Source: Cupriavidus taiwanensis
GTDB taxonomy: Bacteria > Pseudomonadota > Gammaproteobacteria > Burkholderiales > Burkholderiaceae
Direction of reading: 5' to 3'
Length of the DNA: 64,000 nucleotides
NCBI RefSeq assembly: GCF_900250115.1
Contig: NZ_LT984804.1
Coordinates: forward strand, 372,001-436,000
The notes beneath the pieces were generated by a model. It had not been told where the DNA came from, ran no database searches, and saw nothing but the letters and a program-made list of their open reading frames with translations. The position numbers were made by a program, and so were the translations under genes. Shown here piece after piece: positions 54,484 through 63,843 of the stretch (the first letter of the stretch is position 1; the number at the start of each line of letters is the position of its first letter).

Positions 54484-55752
54484 TCAGGCCCGCACCGGCG
54501 TCAGGGCAGCGCCAGGCACCAGCGCCGGGGCGCTTCCCAGTGCCTGGTGCACTATCCCCGCCACCATGTCCGCCGTTACCGCTGACAAGGTCCACCCCAG
54601 GTGTCCGTGGCCGGTGTTGTAGAAGATGCAGGCCGCTCGGCCGCGTCCCACGCGCGGCAGCATGTCGGGCATCATCGGCCGCAGCCCGGCCCACGGCACC
54701 ACGCTGCGGGTGCTGACGCCGGGGAAGCACTGCTGCACCCAGTCCACCAGCGGGCGGATGCGGTCGGCGCGGATATCGCGGTTGGTGCCGTTGAACTCGG
54801 CGGTGCCGGCGACGCGGAAGCGGTCGTCGCCCAGGCGGCTGGTGACCAGCTTGGTTTCATCGTCTAGCAGGCTGACCGTCGGTGCCGCGGCGCGGCTGGC
54901 TTCATCGGTCAGGTTGACCGTGATCGAATAGCCCTTGACCGGATAGATGTTGACGCGGTCGCCCAGTCCCGCGGCCAGCGCGCGGCTGGCGGTGCCGGCG
55001 CAGATCACGGCGCCGTCGAAGGTGGAGCTGGCGGTGTCCGCGCCCTCTTGCACGGTAACGGTGGCATGCCGTCCGTCCGTCTTCACCGCGCGCACGTCCT
55101 GGCCGTACAGGCAGCGCACGCCCAGGCGGGCGATGGCGGCCGCCAGGCCACTGGTGAACTTGTGGATGTCGCCGGTTGAATCGCTTTCGGTGAAGTAGCC
55201 GCCGTAGTAGGAGCCCGCCAGCGTCGGTTCGATCGCGCGCATCTCCTGCGGCGTCACGGCGCGCCGCTCCAGGCCGCCTTGCGCCAGCAGCGCGGAGACC
55301 CGGCCGGCATGCTCGAAGCCGGCGCGGTCGCGGTAGATGTGGAGGATGCCGGCGCGCTTCAGGTCGAAGCCGATGCCTTCCTGCGCCGCCCATGCAAACA
55401 GGTGCGCGCGCGCGGCGATGGCCAGGCGTGCGGTCTCGATGGTATTGCGGCGGTAGTGGGGAATCGACGCGATGAACTCGGCGAACCACGACAGCTTGTG
55501 CCAAGTGGGACGGGGATTGACCAGCAGCGGCGCATCGTTGCGCAGCATCCACTTCATCCCCTTGACGATGGTGGACCAGTGGGTCCAGACCTCGGCGTTG
55601 GAGGCGGAGAGCTGTCCGCCGTTGGCGAACGAGGTCTCCATGGCGGCATAGCGGTGCCGTTCGAACAGGGTGACGGAGAATCCGCGCCGGGCCAGCGCGT
55701 AGGCGGTGGTGACACCGGTGATGCCACCGCCGATGACAGCGATTGTCTTCAT
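54484..55752 (-). CDS. FAD-dependent D-amino acid dehydrogenase / glycine-oxidase-like (DadA family)
   Basis: A 422-residue flavoprotein. The dinucleotide fold is seen at the N-terminus (MKTIAVIGGGITGVTTAYAL), and FANGGQLSASNAEVW is typical of DadA. The C-terminal segment GHGHLGWTLSAV closes the FAD domain. It oxidises small D-amino acids (or glycine) to keto acids and ammonia with electrons to the quinone pool. A tandem glycine riboswitch lies just upstream, so glycine is at least the controlling ligand and may be the substrate. Start ATG 55752; the ribosome site is weak, compatible with translational control by the riboswitch. Confidence 0.88.
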   Translation of the reverse strand: MKTIAVIGGGITGVTTAYALARRGFSVTLFERHRYAAMETSFANGGQLSASNAEVWTHWSTIVKGMKWMLRNDAPLLVNPRPTWHKLSWFAEFIASIPHYRRNTIETARLAIAARAHLFAWAAQEGIGFDLKRAGILHIYRDRAGFEHAGRVSALLAQGGLERRAVTPQEMRAIEPTLAGSYYGGYFTESDSTGDIHKFTSGLAAAIARLGVRCLYGQDVRAVKTDGRHATVTVQEGADTASSTFDGAVICAGTASRALAAGLGDRVNIYPVKGYSITVNLTDEASRAAAPTVSLLDDETKLVTSRLGDDRFRVAGTAEFNGTNRDIRADRIRPLVDWVQQCFPGVSTRSVVPWAGLRPMMPDMLPRVGRGRAACIFYNTGHGHLGWTLSAVTADMVAGIVHQALGSAPALVPGAALTPVRA

Positions 55753-55811
55753 GATCTGGAGGATCCGGGAACGTCGAAGGGTAGGAGTCCGCACGCAATA
55801 TGCGTGAAGGA

Positions 55812-56024
55812 CGCCCCCTCTGTTCTGGACCTGAGAGATTCACGACGCCTCGCCGCGGGGGGGGGCGGGCACGCTTGCTCCTTCGGTATGCCGGGCGGAC
55901 GATAGCGTCCGGCATTCTTCAGAGTGCACTGACGGGTGATGCCGGTCCTTTTGCCTGAGAGTTTCCGGGGCGGTTGCTCCTTCGGCGCCGTGCGCGGCGG
56001 GCGCCGCGACAGTCTCTCCCTGCA
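55812..56024 (-). promoter_or_regulatory. Tandem glycine riboswitch
   Basis: On the minus strand two successive aptamers are visible. The first (about 56024-55935) has GGGAGAG, CCGAAGGAGCAA and AAACTCTCAGGCAAAAGGACCG; the second (about 55930-55812) has ACTCTGAAGAATGCCGG, ACCGAAGGAGCAAGC and ATCTCTCAGGTCCAGAACAG. These are the conserved gcvT-type elements, with a short linker. The second aptamer's P3 region contains a run of nine G. The downstream gene is the DadA-like dehydrogenase, 60 bp away. Known members mostly switch on glycine cleavage; control of an amino-acid dehydrogenase is less common. Confidence 0.95.
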
Positions 56025-56243
56025 TCACGCTGGCTGGATGCCAGTCGGGGCAATGTAGTGACAAGGCCGAGCATTGGATATGCGGGTTAACACTGAGATT
56101 GCCGGCGGCCCGCGTCGCTATGTCGCATCGGCGCGGATCGCCCTCGCCCCATAAAATGTCAGCGCTCGCTATCGGCCAGGTACGGGAGGTGCGCCTGATG
56201 CTGCGCAGGACAGCGAGCCAGAAAGACGACAACAAGGTTTCCA

Positions 56244-58520
56244 GTGAAGAAAAATCGCATGGCATTGGCCGTTTGGGCGGTGCTGATGGGCCCCGCCGTG
56301 GCCGCCGCCGAGCCGCTGGAGGCGCCCGCGCCTCTGCAGGAGGTGGTGGTATCGGCCAGTCCGGAACGCGGCGACACGCCGGCGATCCCGCCCAACACGC
56401 CGTCGCCGGCCTACGGCATCCGCAGTACCCGCATGGCCGACTTCAACGTGGTCAATACGGAAGACGCGCTCAAGTACGCCCCCAATCTTGCCGTGCGCAA
56501 GCGCTTTATCGGCGATATGAATTCGATCATCTCGGTGCGCAGCACCAGTTCGCGCCAGTCGGCGCGCGGGCTGGTCTATGCCGACGGCCTGCTGCTGTCG
56601 AACCTGCTGGGTTCGGACTTCAGCTTTCCGCCGCGCTGGTCGCTGGTCAATGCCGCCGAGATCGAGCGCATGGATGTGCTGTACGGCCCGTATTCGGCGC
56701 TGTATCCCGGCAATTCGCTGGGCGCGACGGTGCTGATCACCACCCGCACGCCGGAGCAGTTCGAGGGCGATGCCAGCGTGCAGCTGTTCACGCAGCGTTT
56801 CGGCCTGTATGGCACCCATGACAACTTCAACGGCGTGCATGCCAACGCCTATGTCGGCGACCGCGCGGGCGCGTTCTCGTGGCTGGTCAGCGTGGACCGG
56901 CAGGACAGCAAGAGCCAGCCGCTGAGCTTCTATACCGCGTCGCGCTCGAGCCGGCCCGCGGGTGCGGCGGACACGCCGGTCTCGGGCGCCTACTTCGACC
57001 AGGACCAGAGCGGCCGCGACCGCGTGGTGATGGGCGTGAACAGCGAGGGCGTCACGCACACGGTGCAGGACCAGCTCAAGCTCAAGCTCGGCTACGACAT
57101 CACCAGCACGCTGCAGGCCCAGTTCACCGCGGCCTACTGGCAGCAGGACCGCTCCAATGCCACCGGCAGCTACCTGCGCGATGCCGGCGGCAACGTGGTC
57201 TCGGCCGGCCCGGTGAATATCGGTGGCTACCAATACGTGATTCCAGCCAACGCCTTTGCGCCGGGCAACGGCGAGGACGCACGCTGGCTCTATGGGCTGT
57301 CGCTGCGCACGCGCAACCAGACCGGCTGGAACTTCTCCGGTGTGGCCTCGCTGTTCGATGTCAGCAAGGACGTGAGCCGCAGCGCCAGCACCGTCGGCAA
57401 TGGCCCGGGCACGGTGACCTATGGCGACGGCACCGGCTGGCGCACGCTCGACCTGAAGGCCGACTACCGCCCGCAGCGCCTGCAAGGCGGACACTGGGTC
57501 ACCTTCGGCTACCACTATGACAACTACCGGCTGAGCAACACCACCTACGACACCTCGGACTGGCGCGCGGCCACCATCACCGCCTTCAACAATGCCTTCA
57601 CCGGCAAGACCGAGACCCAGGCGCTCTATGCGCAGGATGCCTGGTACTTTGCCGAGGACTGGAAGCTGATTCCCGGCGTGCGCTACGAGCACTGGCGCGC
57701 CTATGACGGCAGCCGCAGCCAGGCCGGCGTGGCGATCGGCTATCCGGTGCGCAGCGAATCCAACTGGTCACCCAAGCTGGCGCTGGAGAAGGCATTCGGG
57801 CAGGACTGGCTGGGCCGGCTGTCGTTGGGCCAGGCCTACCGCTACCCCACCGTCAGCGAGCTGTTCCAGGGCCGCATCACCGGCACGGCGCTGATCAACA
57901 ACGACCCCAACCTGCGGCCGGAACGATCGTTCTCGAAGGACCTGACCTTCGAGCGCACGGTCGATGCCTCGAATTTCCGGGTCTCGCTGTACGAGGACGA
58001 TATCCGCGATGCGCTGGTCAGCCAGACCAACACCACGGTATTCCCCACCGTCACCAGTTTCCAGAACGTGGACCGGGTGCGCACGCGCGGCATCGAGCTG
58101 GCCTATGACGGGCGCGACGTGCTGGTGCGCGGCTTCGACCTGTCGGCCAGCGGCGCCTACAACCATTCGAAGACGCTGGAGAACGCCAACAACCCGGCCT
58201 CGGTGGGCAAGTATTTTTACCGCATCCCGAAGTGGCGCGCCAACCTGGCGGGCACCTATCGCTTCACGCCGGCTTGGGCCGGCACGCTGGCGATGACCTA
58301 TTCGGGCCGGCAGTACAATACGCTCGACAATTCGGATACCAACCCCGACACCTTCGGTGGCACCAGCACCTTCCTGACCTTCGACGTCAAGGTGACCTAC
58401 AAGCCAGCGCGCAATGTGCGGCTCGGGGTTGGCATCGACAACCTCACCGACCAGCGCTATTACGTCTACCACCCGTATCCGGGCCGGACGTTCTACGCCG
58501 AGGCAAAACTTTCCTTCTGA
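56244..58520 (+). CDS. TonB-dependent outer-membrane receptor
   Basis: A 758-residue TonB-dependent receptor: signal peptide (1-22, cleavage AVAAAEP), a TonB-box-like segment LQEVVVSAS, the plug domain (FNVVNTEDALKYAPNLAV, IERMDVLYGPYSALYPGNSLGATV) and a beta-barrel ending with Phe (YAEAKLSF). It takes up a metal complex or other large ligand. It is the first gene of an operon with a BNR-repeat protein and a thioredoxin-like protein. The ligand is unknown; a copper or other metal chelate is a possibility from the neighbours. Confidence 0.92.
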   Translation: MKKNRMALAVWAVLMGPAVAAAEPLEAPAPLQEVVVSASPERGDTPAIPPNTPSPAYGIRSTRMADFNVVNTEDALKYAPNLAVRKRFIGDMNSIISVRSTSSRQSARGLVYADGLLLSNLLGSDFSFPPRWSLVNAAEIERMDVLYGPYSALYPGNSLGATVLITTRTPEQFEGDASVQLFTQRFGLYGTHDNFNGVHANAYVGDRAGAFSWLVSVDRQDSKSQPLSFYTASRSSRPAGAADTPVSGAYFDQDQSGRDRVVMGVNSEGVTHTVQDQLKLKLGYDITSTLQAQFTAAYWQQDRSNATGSYLRDAGGNVVSAGPVNIGGYQYVIPANAFAPGNGEDARWLYGLSLRTRNQTGWNFSGVASLFDVSKDVSRSASTVGNGPGTVTYGDGTGWRTLDLKADYRPQRLQGGHWVTFGYHYDNYRLSNTTYDTSDWRAATITAFNNAFTGKTETQALYAQDAWYFAEDWKLIPGVRYEHWRAYDGSRSQAGVAIGYPVRSESNWSPKLALEKAFGQDWLGRLSLGQAYRYPTVSELFQGRITGTALINNDPNLRPERSFSKDLTFERTVDASNFRVSLYEDDIRDALVSQTNTTVFPTVTSFQNVDRVRTRGIELAYDGRDVLVRGFDLSASGAYNHSKTLENANNPASVGKYFYRIPKWRANLAGTYRFTPAWAGTLAMTYSGRQYNTLDNSDTNPDTFGGTSTFLTFDVKVTYKPARNVRLGVGIDNLTDQRYYVYHPYPGRTFYAEAKLSF

Positions 58521-58524
58521 GCCC

Positions 58525-59775
58525 GTGAACACGCTGACTCCTACCCTGCCCGGCGCCCGTCCCGCCATCCGCGTCATCCTTGCCGGGCTGGTCGCCTGCG
58601 CCGCGCTGGCGGCCGCTGGCGCGACCGCGCAGACGCACGGCAATCATGCCGGCCATGGTGGCCAGGCCAGGACTGCGAAAACGAGCGAGCTAGGCACCGG
58701 CGCCGCCTTCGACCGCGATGGCAAGCTGTGGATTGCCTACAAGGACGGCCAGTATGTCGCGGTGCGGTCATCGACCGACTACGGCCGCAGCTTCGGCCCG
58801 GCGCGGCATGTCAATGGCGCGCCTGAGGCCGTCGCCGCCGATCATGAAAGCCGCCCCAAGGTGGCCACCGGCCGCGATGGCGAGATCTACGTCACGTGGA
58901 CCCAGCCGCTGCCCACGCCGTGGACCGGGTTTATCCGCTTTGCGCGTTCCGCCGACGGCGGCAAGACCTTTGCCGAACCGCTGACCGTGCATGCCAACCG
59001 CGACCAGATCGCGCACCGCTTCGACGCCATCGCGGTGGACCCGGCCGGGCGCGTCTTTGTCAGCTGGATCGACAAGCGCGACGTGGCCGCCGCCGAGGCG
59101 CGCAAGCAGCCGTATGCCGGCGCCGCGATCTACTATGCCGTATCGGCCGACCACGGCAAGACCTTCCAGGGCGACTACAAGATCGCCGACCAGTCGTGCG
59201 AATGCTGCCGCATCGCGCTGTCGCCCACGCCGGATGGCCGCATGCTGGCGCTGTGGCGCCATGTGTTTCCGCCCAACGCGCGCGACCACGCTTTGGCGCT
59301 GCTTGGCGCCGACGGCAAGGCCACGCCGATGCAGCGCGCCACCTTCGACGACTGGCGCATCGACGCGTGCCCGCACCACGGTCCTGGGGCTTCGGTGGCA
59401 CCTGACGGCACCGTGCACATGGTCTGGTTCAGCGTGCGCGCCGGCAAGCCGACGGTGTCGGTGGGGCGCTGGCGCGACGGCAAGCTGCAGGCGCAACGCC
59501 CGCTGGAGGATGCGCGCGCGCAGCATGCCGATATCGTAGCGCTGAACGACGACGACATCGCGGTGGTGTGGAAATCGTTCGACGGCCAGCAGACGCGGCT
59601 CTCCGCCATGCTGTCGCACGACGGCGGCAAGTCGTGGCAGACGCGCAGGCTTGCCGGTACCGAGCGCGATTCCGACCAGCCGCACCTGCTGCAGCACGCC
59701 GGGCGCGCCTACGTGCTATGGCGCACGGAGGCCGAGGGCTTCCAGGTCTTCGCGCTCGCGCAGGAGGGCGCATGA
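58525..59775 (+). CDS. Exported BNR/sialidase-like repeat protein with Cys/His motifs
   Basis: A 416-residue protein with signal peptide (about 1-35). Its body has Asp-box/BNR-type repeats SADGGKTF (142-149), SADHGKTF (207-214) and SHDGGKSW, indicating a six-bladed beta-propeller. It also has a His-rich start (HGNHAGHGG, 38-46), a CECC motif (225-228) and ACPHHG (281-286), which look like metal-binding sites. Catalytic sialidase residues are not evident. The GTG start at 58525 is 4 bp after the receptor stop. A metal-handling role with the receptor and thioredoxin partner is inference. Confidence 0.8.
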   Translation: MNTLTPTLPGARPAIRVILAGLVACAALAAAGATAQTHGNHAGHGGQARTAKTSELGTGAAFDRDGKLWIAYKDGQYVAVRSSTDYGRSFGPARHVNGAPEAVAADHESRPKVATGRDGEIYVTWTQPLPTPWTGFIRFARSADGGKTFAEPLTVHANRDQIAHRFDAIAVDPAGRVFVSWIDKRDVAAAEARKQPYAGAAIYYAVSADHGKTFQGDYKIADQSCECCRIALSPTPDGRMLALWRHVFPPNARDHALALLGADGKATPMQRATFDDWRIDACPHHGPGASVAPDGTVHMVWFSVRAGKPTVSVGRWRDGKLQAQRPLEDARAQHADIVALNDDDIAVVWKSFDGQQTRLSAMLSHDGGKSWQTRRLAGTERDSDQPHLLQHAGRAYVLWRTEAEGFQVFALAQEGA

Positions 59776-60290
59776 TGCGATCGCGCCGCCAACTGCTCGC
59801 CGCCGCCGCCGCCACCATCGCCGCACTGGGGTTGCTATCCGGCACCGCCCATGCCGCCGGCCAGGCCGCCGACCGCGTCGCGGTGTTCGATTCTGCCAAC
59901 GCCGCGCGCATTGCCGCCGGCCAGCGCGGCAAGCCCTTCGTGCTGGTGGTGTGGTCGCTGGATTGCGTCTATTGCAAGCGCAACTTCGACGCGCTTGGCA
60001 AGCTGCGTGCGAAGCATCCGGACCTGCGCGTCGTCACGCTGGCGACGGACAATGCCGAGTCCCTGCCGCAGGTGCGGCAGGTGCTGGCCCGCGTCAGTCT
60101 CACGCGCAATGCGTGGGTGTTCGGGTCCGAGCCGCAGGAGCGGCTGCGCTATGCGGTCGACCCGGAGTGGATGGGCGAGATGCCGCGCACCTACTTCTAT
60201 CGCGCCGATGGCCAGCGGCAGGGCGTGTCCGGCGTGATCAGCGCAGGCGACTGGGCCCGCCATCTAAGCTGGGCCGGCATCGCGGGCTGA
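59772..60290 (+). CDS. Exported thioredoxin-like protein
   Basis: A 172-residue protein with a Tat-like or Sec leader MMRSRRQLLAAAAATIAAL and a TlpA/thioredoxin fold; active-site CVYC (65-68) in VVWSLDCVYCKRNFD. Its ATG overlaps the stop of the BNR gene (ATGA), so the two are coupled. It may keep the CECC cysteines of that protein reduced or assist metal transfer. Family conclusions are firm, partner assignment is inference. Confidence 0.85.
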   Translation: MMRSRRQLLAAAAATIAALGLLSGTAHAAGQAADRVAVFDSANAARIAAGQRGKPFVLVVWSLDCVYCKRNFDALGKLRAKHPDLRVVTLATDNAESLPQVRQVLARVSLTRNAWVFGSEPQERLRYAVDPEWMGEMPRTYFYRADGQRQGVSGVISAGDWARHLSWAGIAG

Positions 60291-60333
60291 AACTCGCGCG
60301 GCGCCAGCCCGGCGCCGCGCTTCACCCCATCAC

Positions 60334-60807
60334 TCAGGACAGTTCCTTCGGCAGCTTGCCGCCGTTGGCGGCCAGCTCCTGCATCAGGCGCTTGTGCAGC
60401 CAGACGTTCATCGCCGCGGAATCGTTCATGTCGCCGCTGTAGTGCAGCTCGCGCGCGAGTTCCTTGCGGTGTTCCAGGCTGCTGTCGATCCCGAGCGCCT
60501 TCATCGTATCGACGATGGATGTGCGCCAGTTCAGCGTCTGTCCGCTGTCCTGCACCATCCGGTCCATGATGGCCTCGACATCGACGCCCGACAGCGGCGT
60601 GGCTTGGGTCCCGGCCGGCGTAGCCGTCGCGCCCTGGACGTTGCCGCCCGCGGGCGCGGTGCCGGTACCCGGGGCTGGCGCGGTGCCGGCCGGCGCGCCC
60701 CCGGAAGCCGGCGAACCGGCGGCGGGTGGGGTGGTGCTCGCGGTGGTGGTGGCTGCGGGCTTGTGCTTGCCCAGCAGCTTGTTGAGGATGTCCTTGAAGA
60801 TGCTCAT
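60334..60807 (-). CDS. DUF3597-domain protein
   Basis: A 157-residue protein: short N-terminal helix MSIFKDILNKLLGKHK, an Ala/Pro/Gly/Thr-rich linker (about 18-70), and a C-terminal DUF3597 domain (GVDVEAIMDRMVQDSGQTLNWRTSIVDTMKALGID...). Function unknown; related domains occur near LysM proteins in peptidoglycan-associated settings. It is convergent with the thioredoxin-like gene. Confidence 0.85.
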   Translation of the reverse strand: MSIFKDILNKLLGKHKPAATTTASTTPPAAGSPASGGAPAGTAPAPGTGTAPAGGNVQGATATPAGTQATPLSGVDVEAIMDRMVQDSGQTLNWRTSIVDTMKALGIDSSLEHRKELARELHYSGDMNDSAAMNVWLHKRLMQELAANGGKLPKELS

Positions 60808-60992
60808 GGCGGGCTCCTGCCAGGTGGACTAGGGGAGCAAGCCCTTGCAGGTTCCGGACCACCGTGGCGGCGCGTTGCTGTGGTGTGGTTGAGTCACATT
60901 GTTTGTAAATGATGCGTGTAGAGAGACCGGCTTGCGCGTCGAGGCGTGCTGATGCGAGCCTTGACCCTAAGCCATGGGGCGAGCCGATACGG

Positions 60993-61982
60993 TCAGTCCG
61001 GCTTGATCCCGGCGCGCGCAATGATCGGCTTCCAGCGCTGCTGCTCCTGCGCGATGAAGCGTGAGAATTCCGCCGGCGTGCCGCCGACCACGATGGCCGC
61101 GTCCGCGCTCAGGCGCTCGACCGAGCTCTGGCTCTTTACCGCCTTGATGGTGGCGTCGGCCAGCTTGTCGGCGGCCGCCTGCGGCAGCGATGCCGGCGCC
61201 AGCAGGCCGTACCACTGCGTCATCTCGAAGCCGGGATAGCCTTGTTCCGCCACCGTGGGCACATCCGGCAGCTGGGCAATGCGCTGGGTCGTGCCGGTGG
61301 CGATGCAGCGCACCTTGCCGGCCTTGATGAACTGCAGGATCGCGGGCGCGCCGACCGCGGCGGCGTCCAGCCGGCCGGACAGCAGATCAGTGATCTGCGG
61401 GCCGCTGCCGCGGTACGGCACGTGCGTAATGAAGGTGCCGCTGGCGGCCTTCAGGTATTCGAAGGCGAGGTGGCCGGCACTGCCGTTGCCGGCTGAACCA
61501 TAGTTGAGCTTGCCGGGCTTGCTCTTGGCGAGCGCGACGAATTCCTTCAGGTTCTTCGCGGGCACGTCGGGATGGACCACATACAGGCTCGGCACCTTGG
61601 ACAGCAGCGAGATCGCGCGGAAGTCCTTGACCGGGTCGTACGGCAGCTTCGGGAAGATAAAGGGATTGACCGCCAGCGTGCCGATATGGCCGAGGATCAC
61701 GGTGTGGTTGTCGTCGGCGCGCGCGACTTCGCCCATCGCGATATTGCCGGCGGCGCCGGGCTTGTTCTCGACGAACACCGACACGCCGAGCAGCTTGGTC
61801 AGCTCCGCGGCGGTCGAGCGCGCAACGATCTCCGAACTGCCGCCCGGCGCGAACGGCACCACCAGCCGGACCGGCTTGGCCGGCCAGGCCTGGGCGCGGG
61901 CGAGCGTGGGCGCCAGCGCGCACGCGCCGAGCGCGACGCCGGCCTTGAGCAGTTGGCGGCGAAAGGGATTGGCTGCAGTCAT
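60993..61982 (-). CDS. Bug/TctC-family periplasmic solute receptor
   Basis: A 329-residue Bug protein with a twin-arginine-like leader (NPFRRQLLKAGVALGACALA), WPAKPVRLVVPFAPGGSSE, VENKPGAAGNIA and ITHVPYRGSGPQI. AGGAG precedes the ATG at 61982. It follows another Bug gene by 75 bp; both are downstream of a GntR regulator and probably belong to one regulon with the divergent amidohydrolase. Confidence 0.92.
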   Translation of the reverse strand: MTAANPFRRQLLKAGVALGACALAPTLARAQAWPAKPVRLVVPFAPGGSSEIVARSTAAELTKLLGVSVFVENKPGAAGNIAMGEVARADDNHTVILGHIGTLAVNPFIFPKLPYDPVKDFRAISLLSKVPSLYVVHPDVPAKNLKEFVALAKSKPGKLNYGSAGNGSAGHLAFEYLKAASGTFITHVPYRGSGPQITDLLSGRLDAAAVGAPAILQFIKAGKVRCIATGTTQRIAQLPDVPTVAEQGYPGFEMTQWYGLLAPASLPQAAADKLADATIKAVKSQSSVERLSADAAIVVGGTPAEFSRFIAQEQQRWKPIIARAGIKPD

Positions 61983-62057
61983 GCTTGTCTCCTGGAATTG
62001 CGGTAGCCAGGCCGTGGCGTGGCAGTGGCGAGGGTATTGAAGCGGGGTATTGAAGCG

Positions 62058-63038
62058 TTACTCGGGCTTGATGTTGCCGTCGCGGATGACCTTGGCCCAT
62101 AGCCGCGCCTGCCCGTCGATGAACTGGCGCGCTTGCGCCGGGGGCGCCGCCACCACTTCGCCGCCGAGCTCGGCCACGCGTTGCCGGATCTGCGCGCTGG
62201 TCATGACCTTCTGCAGCGCATCGGCAAGCCTGGTGGCGATCGGCTCGGGGGTCGCGGCCGGAACGAAGGCGGCGTTCCACTCATAGACCTCGTAGCTGGC
62301 CACGCCGGCTTCCTGCATGGTCGGCACGTCGGGCAGCGCCTGCGTGCGCGCGCGGCTGGTCACCGCCAGCGGCTTTAGCTTGCCGGCCTGGATGTGCTGC
62401 AGGCTCGAGGCCACGTTGGCAAAGAACAGCGGCACCTGTCCGGCGATGACGTCGGTCATGGCCGGGCCGCCGCCCTTGTAGGGCACGTGCAGCAGGTCGA
62501 CGCCCGCGCGCTGCTCGAACAGCACGCCGGCCAGATGCTGCGCCGAGCCGTTGCCCGACGAGGCAAAGGCCACCGAGCCCGGCTTCTGCCTGGCCATGGC
62601 CACGACATCGCTGACCTTGCCCGCCGGAAAGCTGGCAGTGGCCACCAGCACGTTGGGATAGCGCGCCAGCACGCCGACCGGCCGGAACGCCTTGTCCGGA
62701 TCGTAGGGCAGGCGCGGATAGAGGCTGGGGTTCACCGCATACGACGAGGCATCGACCATCAGGGTGTAGCCATCCGGCGCCGCCTTGGCGACATAGGCGG
62801 CGCCGATCTGCCCGCCGGCGCCGGGCCGGTTCTCGACCACCACGGTCTGCCCCAGCTCGCGCCCGAGAGCCGGGGCGATCAGCCGTGCCATCAGGTCCGC
62901 GCCGCCACCCGGCGGGTACGTCACCACGATGGTGATGGGCCGGGCGGGCCAGGCCGAGGCGGGGTCGGCGGCCTGCGCCGGCGTGGTCATGGCGAGCACG
63001 GCCGTGGCCGTGGCGGCGAGCGCGTGGCGTGGGTGCAT
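62058..63038 (-). CDS. Bug/TctC-family periplasmic solute receptor
   Basis: A 326-residue Bug protein with signal peptide (cleavage near TPAQAADP), WPARPITIVVTYPPGGGAD, VVENRPGAGGQIG and LLHVPYKGGGPAM. AAGGAG precedes ATG 63038, which is 26 bp after the GntR gene ends. It is distinct from the next Bug protein, so the two may bind different ligands. Confidence 0.92.
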   Translation of the reverse strand: MHPRHALAATATAVLAMTTPAQAADPASAWPARPITIVVTYPPGGGADLMARLIAPALGRELGQTVVVENRPGAGGQIGAAYVAKAAPDGYTLMVDASSYAVNPSLYPRLPYDPDKAFRPVGVLARYPNVLVATASFPAGKVSDVVAMARQKPGSVAFASSGNGSAQHLAGVLFEQRAGVDLLHVPYKGGGPAMTDVIAGQVPLFFANVASSLQHIQAGKLKPLAVTSRARTQALPDVPTMQEAGVASYEVYEWNAAFVPAATPEPIATRLADALQKVMTSAQIRQRVAELGGEVVAAPPAQARQFIDGQARLWAKVIRDGNIKPE

Positions 63039-63064
63039 GGGTCGGTCTCCTTGGTGACGGTCCG

Positions 63065-63814
63065 TCAGCGGACGTCGGCGGTATAGCGGAAGGCGAAGGC
63101 GTCGCCGCGCGTCAGCCGGTATTCGATGCAATCGCCGGCCAGGTCGAAGGCGTGGCGGGTCACGACCGCGCACGGATGCGCATCGGGCAGCGCCAGCAAT
63201 CCGGCCTCGTCGGCCGCCAGCGTGCGGAAGGTCACCTCGTCGAGCGCGCGATGGACGGTGACGCCGCAGGCGCTGCCCAGCAGCGGGTAGAGCAGGTCGC
63301 CCCACTGCGCCGGCGGCAACTGCCGCAGGGCTTCGCAGCGCGGCAGCGGCAGCCAGATCGATTCCAGCAGCCGCGGCGTATCGTCCAGCCAGCGGCGGCG
63401 CGAGATCGCCAGCCCGCGCGCGCCGCTGGCCAGCCCGAAGCGGGTGGCCATGGCCTGGTCCAGCCGGACCGTGCGGCACGACAGGATTTCAGAGCGCGGC
63501 ACGACGGGCGCGCCATCGGACCCGCCGAAGCGGAAAAACCGCATCAGGCTGGCGCCGCTCAGTCCCTTGCGCACAAAGGTGCCCTTGCCCTGCACGCGCT
63601 CCAGCAAGCCCTGCTGGACCAGCACGGCAATGGCCTGGCGGATGGTGCCCAGCGCAATGCCGAATTCCCTGGCCAGCGCGCCCTCGGCCGGGATCGCGCT
63701 GCCCGGCGTCCAGGCGCCGGCAACGATCCTGGCCTGCAGTGCCGCCGCGATCTGGCCGTAGCGGCTCAGGCCCGCGGCGGAGGGAGTGGTGGGGTGCAGC
63801 GCGTTGTCTGGCAT
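63065..63814 (-). CDS. GntR/HutC-family regulator with UTRA domain
   Basis: A 249-residue GntR regulator: winged helix (YGQIAAALQARIVAGAWTPGSAIPAEGALAREFG, LGTIRQAIAVLVQQGLLERVQGKGTFV) followed by a UTRA ligand-binding domain. It is the first gene of the leftward unit GntR-Bug-Bug and is divergent from an amidohydrolase gene. A 14-bp palindrome between them is the likely operator. Confidence 0.9.
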   Translation of the reverse strand: MPDNALHPTTPSAAGLSRYGQIAAALQARIVAGAWTPGSAIPAEGALAREFGIALGTIRQAIAVLVQQGLLERVQGKGTFVRKGLSGASLMRFFRFGGSDGAPVVPRSEILSCRTVRLDQAMATRFGLASGARGLAISRRRWLDDTPRLLESIWLPLPRCEALRQLPPAQWGDLLYPLLGSACGVTVHRALDEVTFRTLAADEAGLLALPDAHPCAVVTRHAFDLAGDCIEYRLTRGDAFAFRYTADVR

Positions 63815-63843
63815 GCCGAAGCCGTGCTAAATTGATTGCCGAT

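Noticed and set aside
58525..59775. True sialidase
   Set aside because: Asp-box repeats are present but the arginine triad and other catalytic residues of sialidases are not evident.
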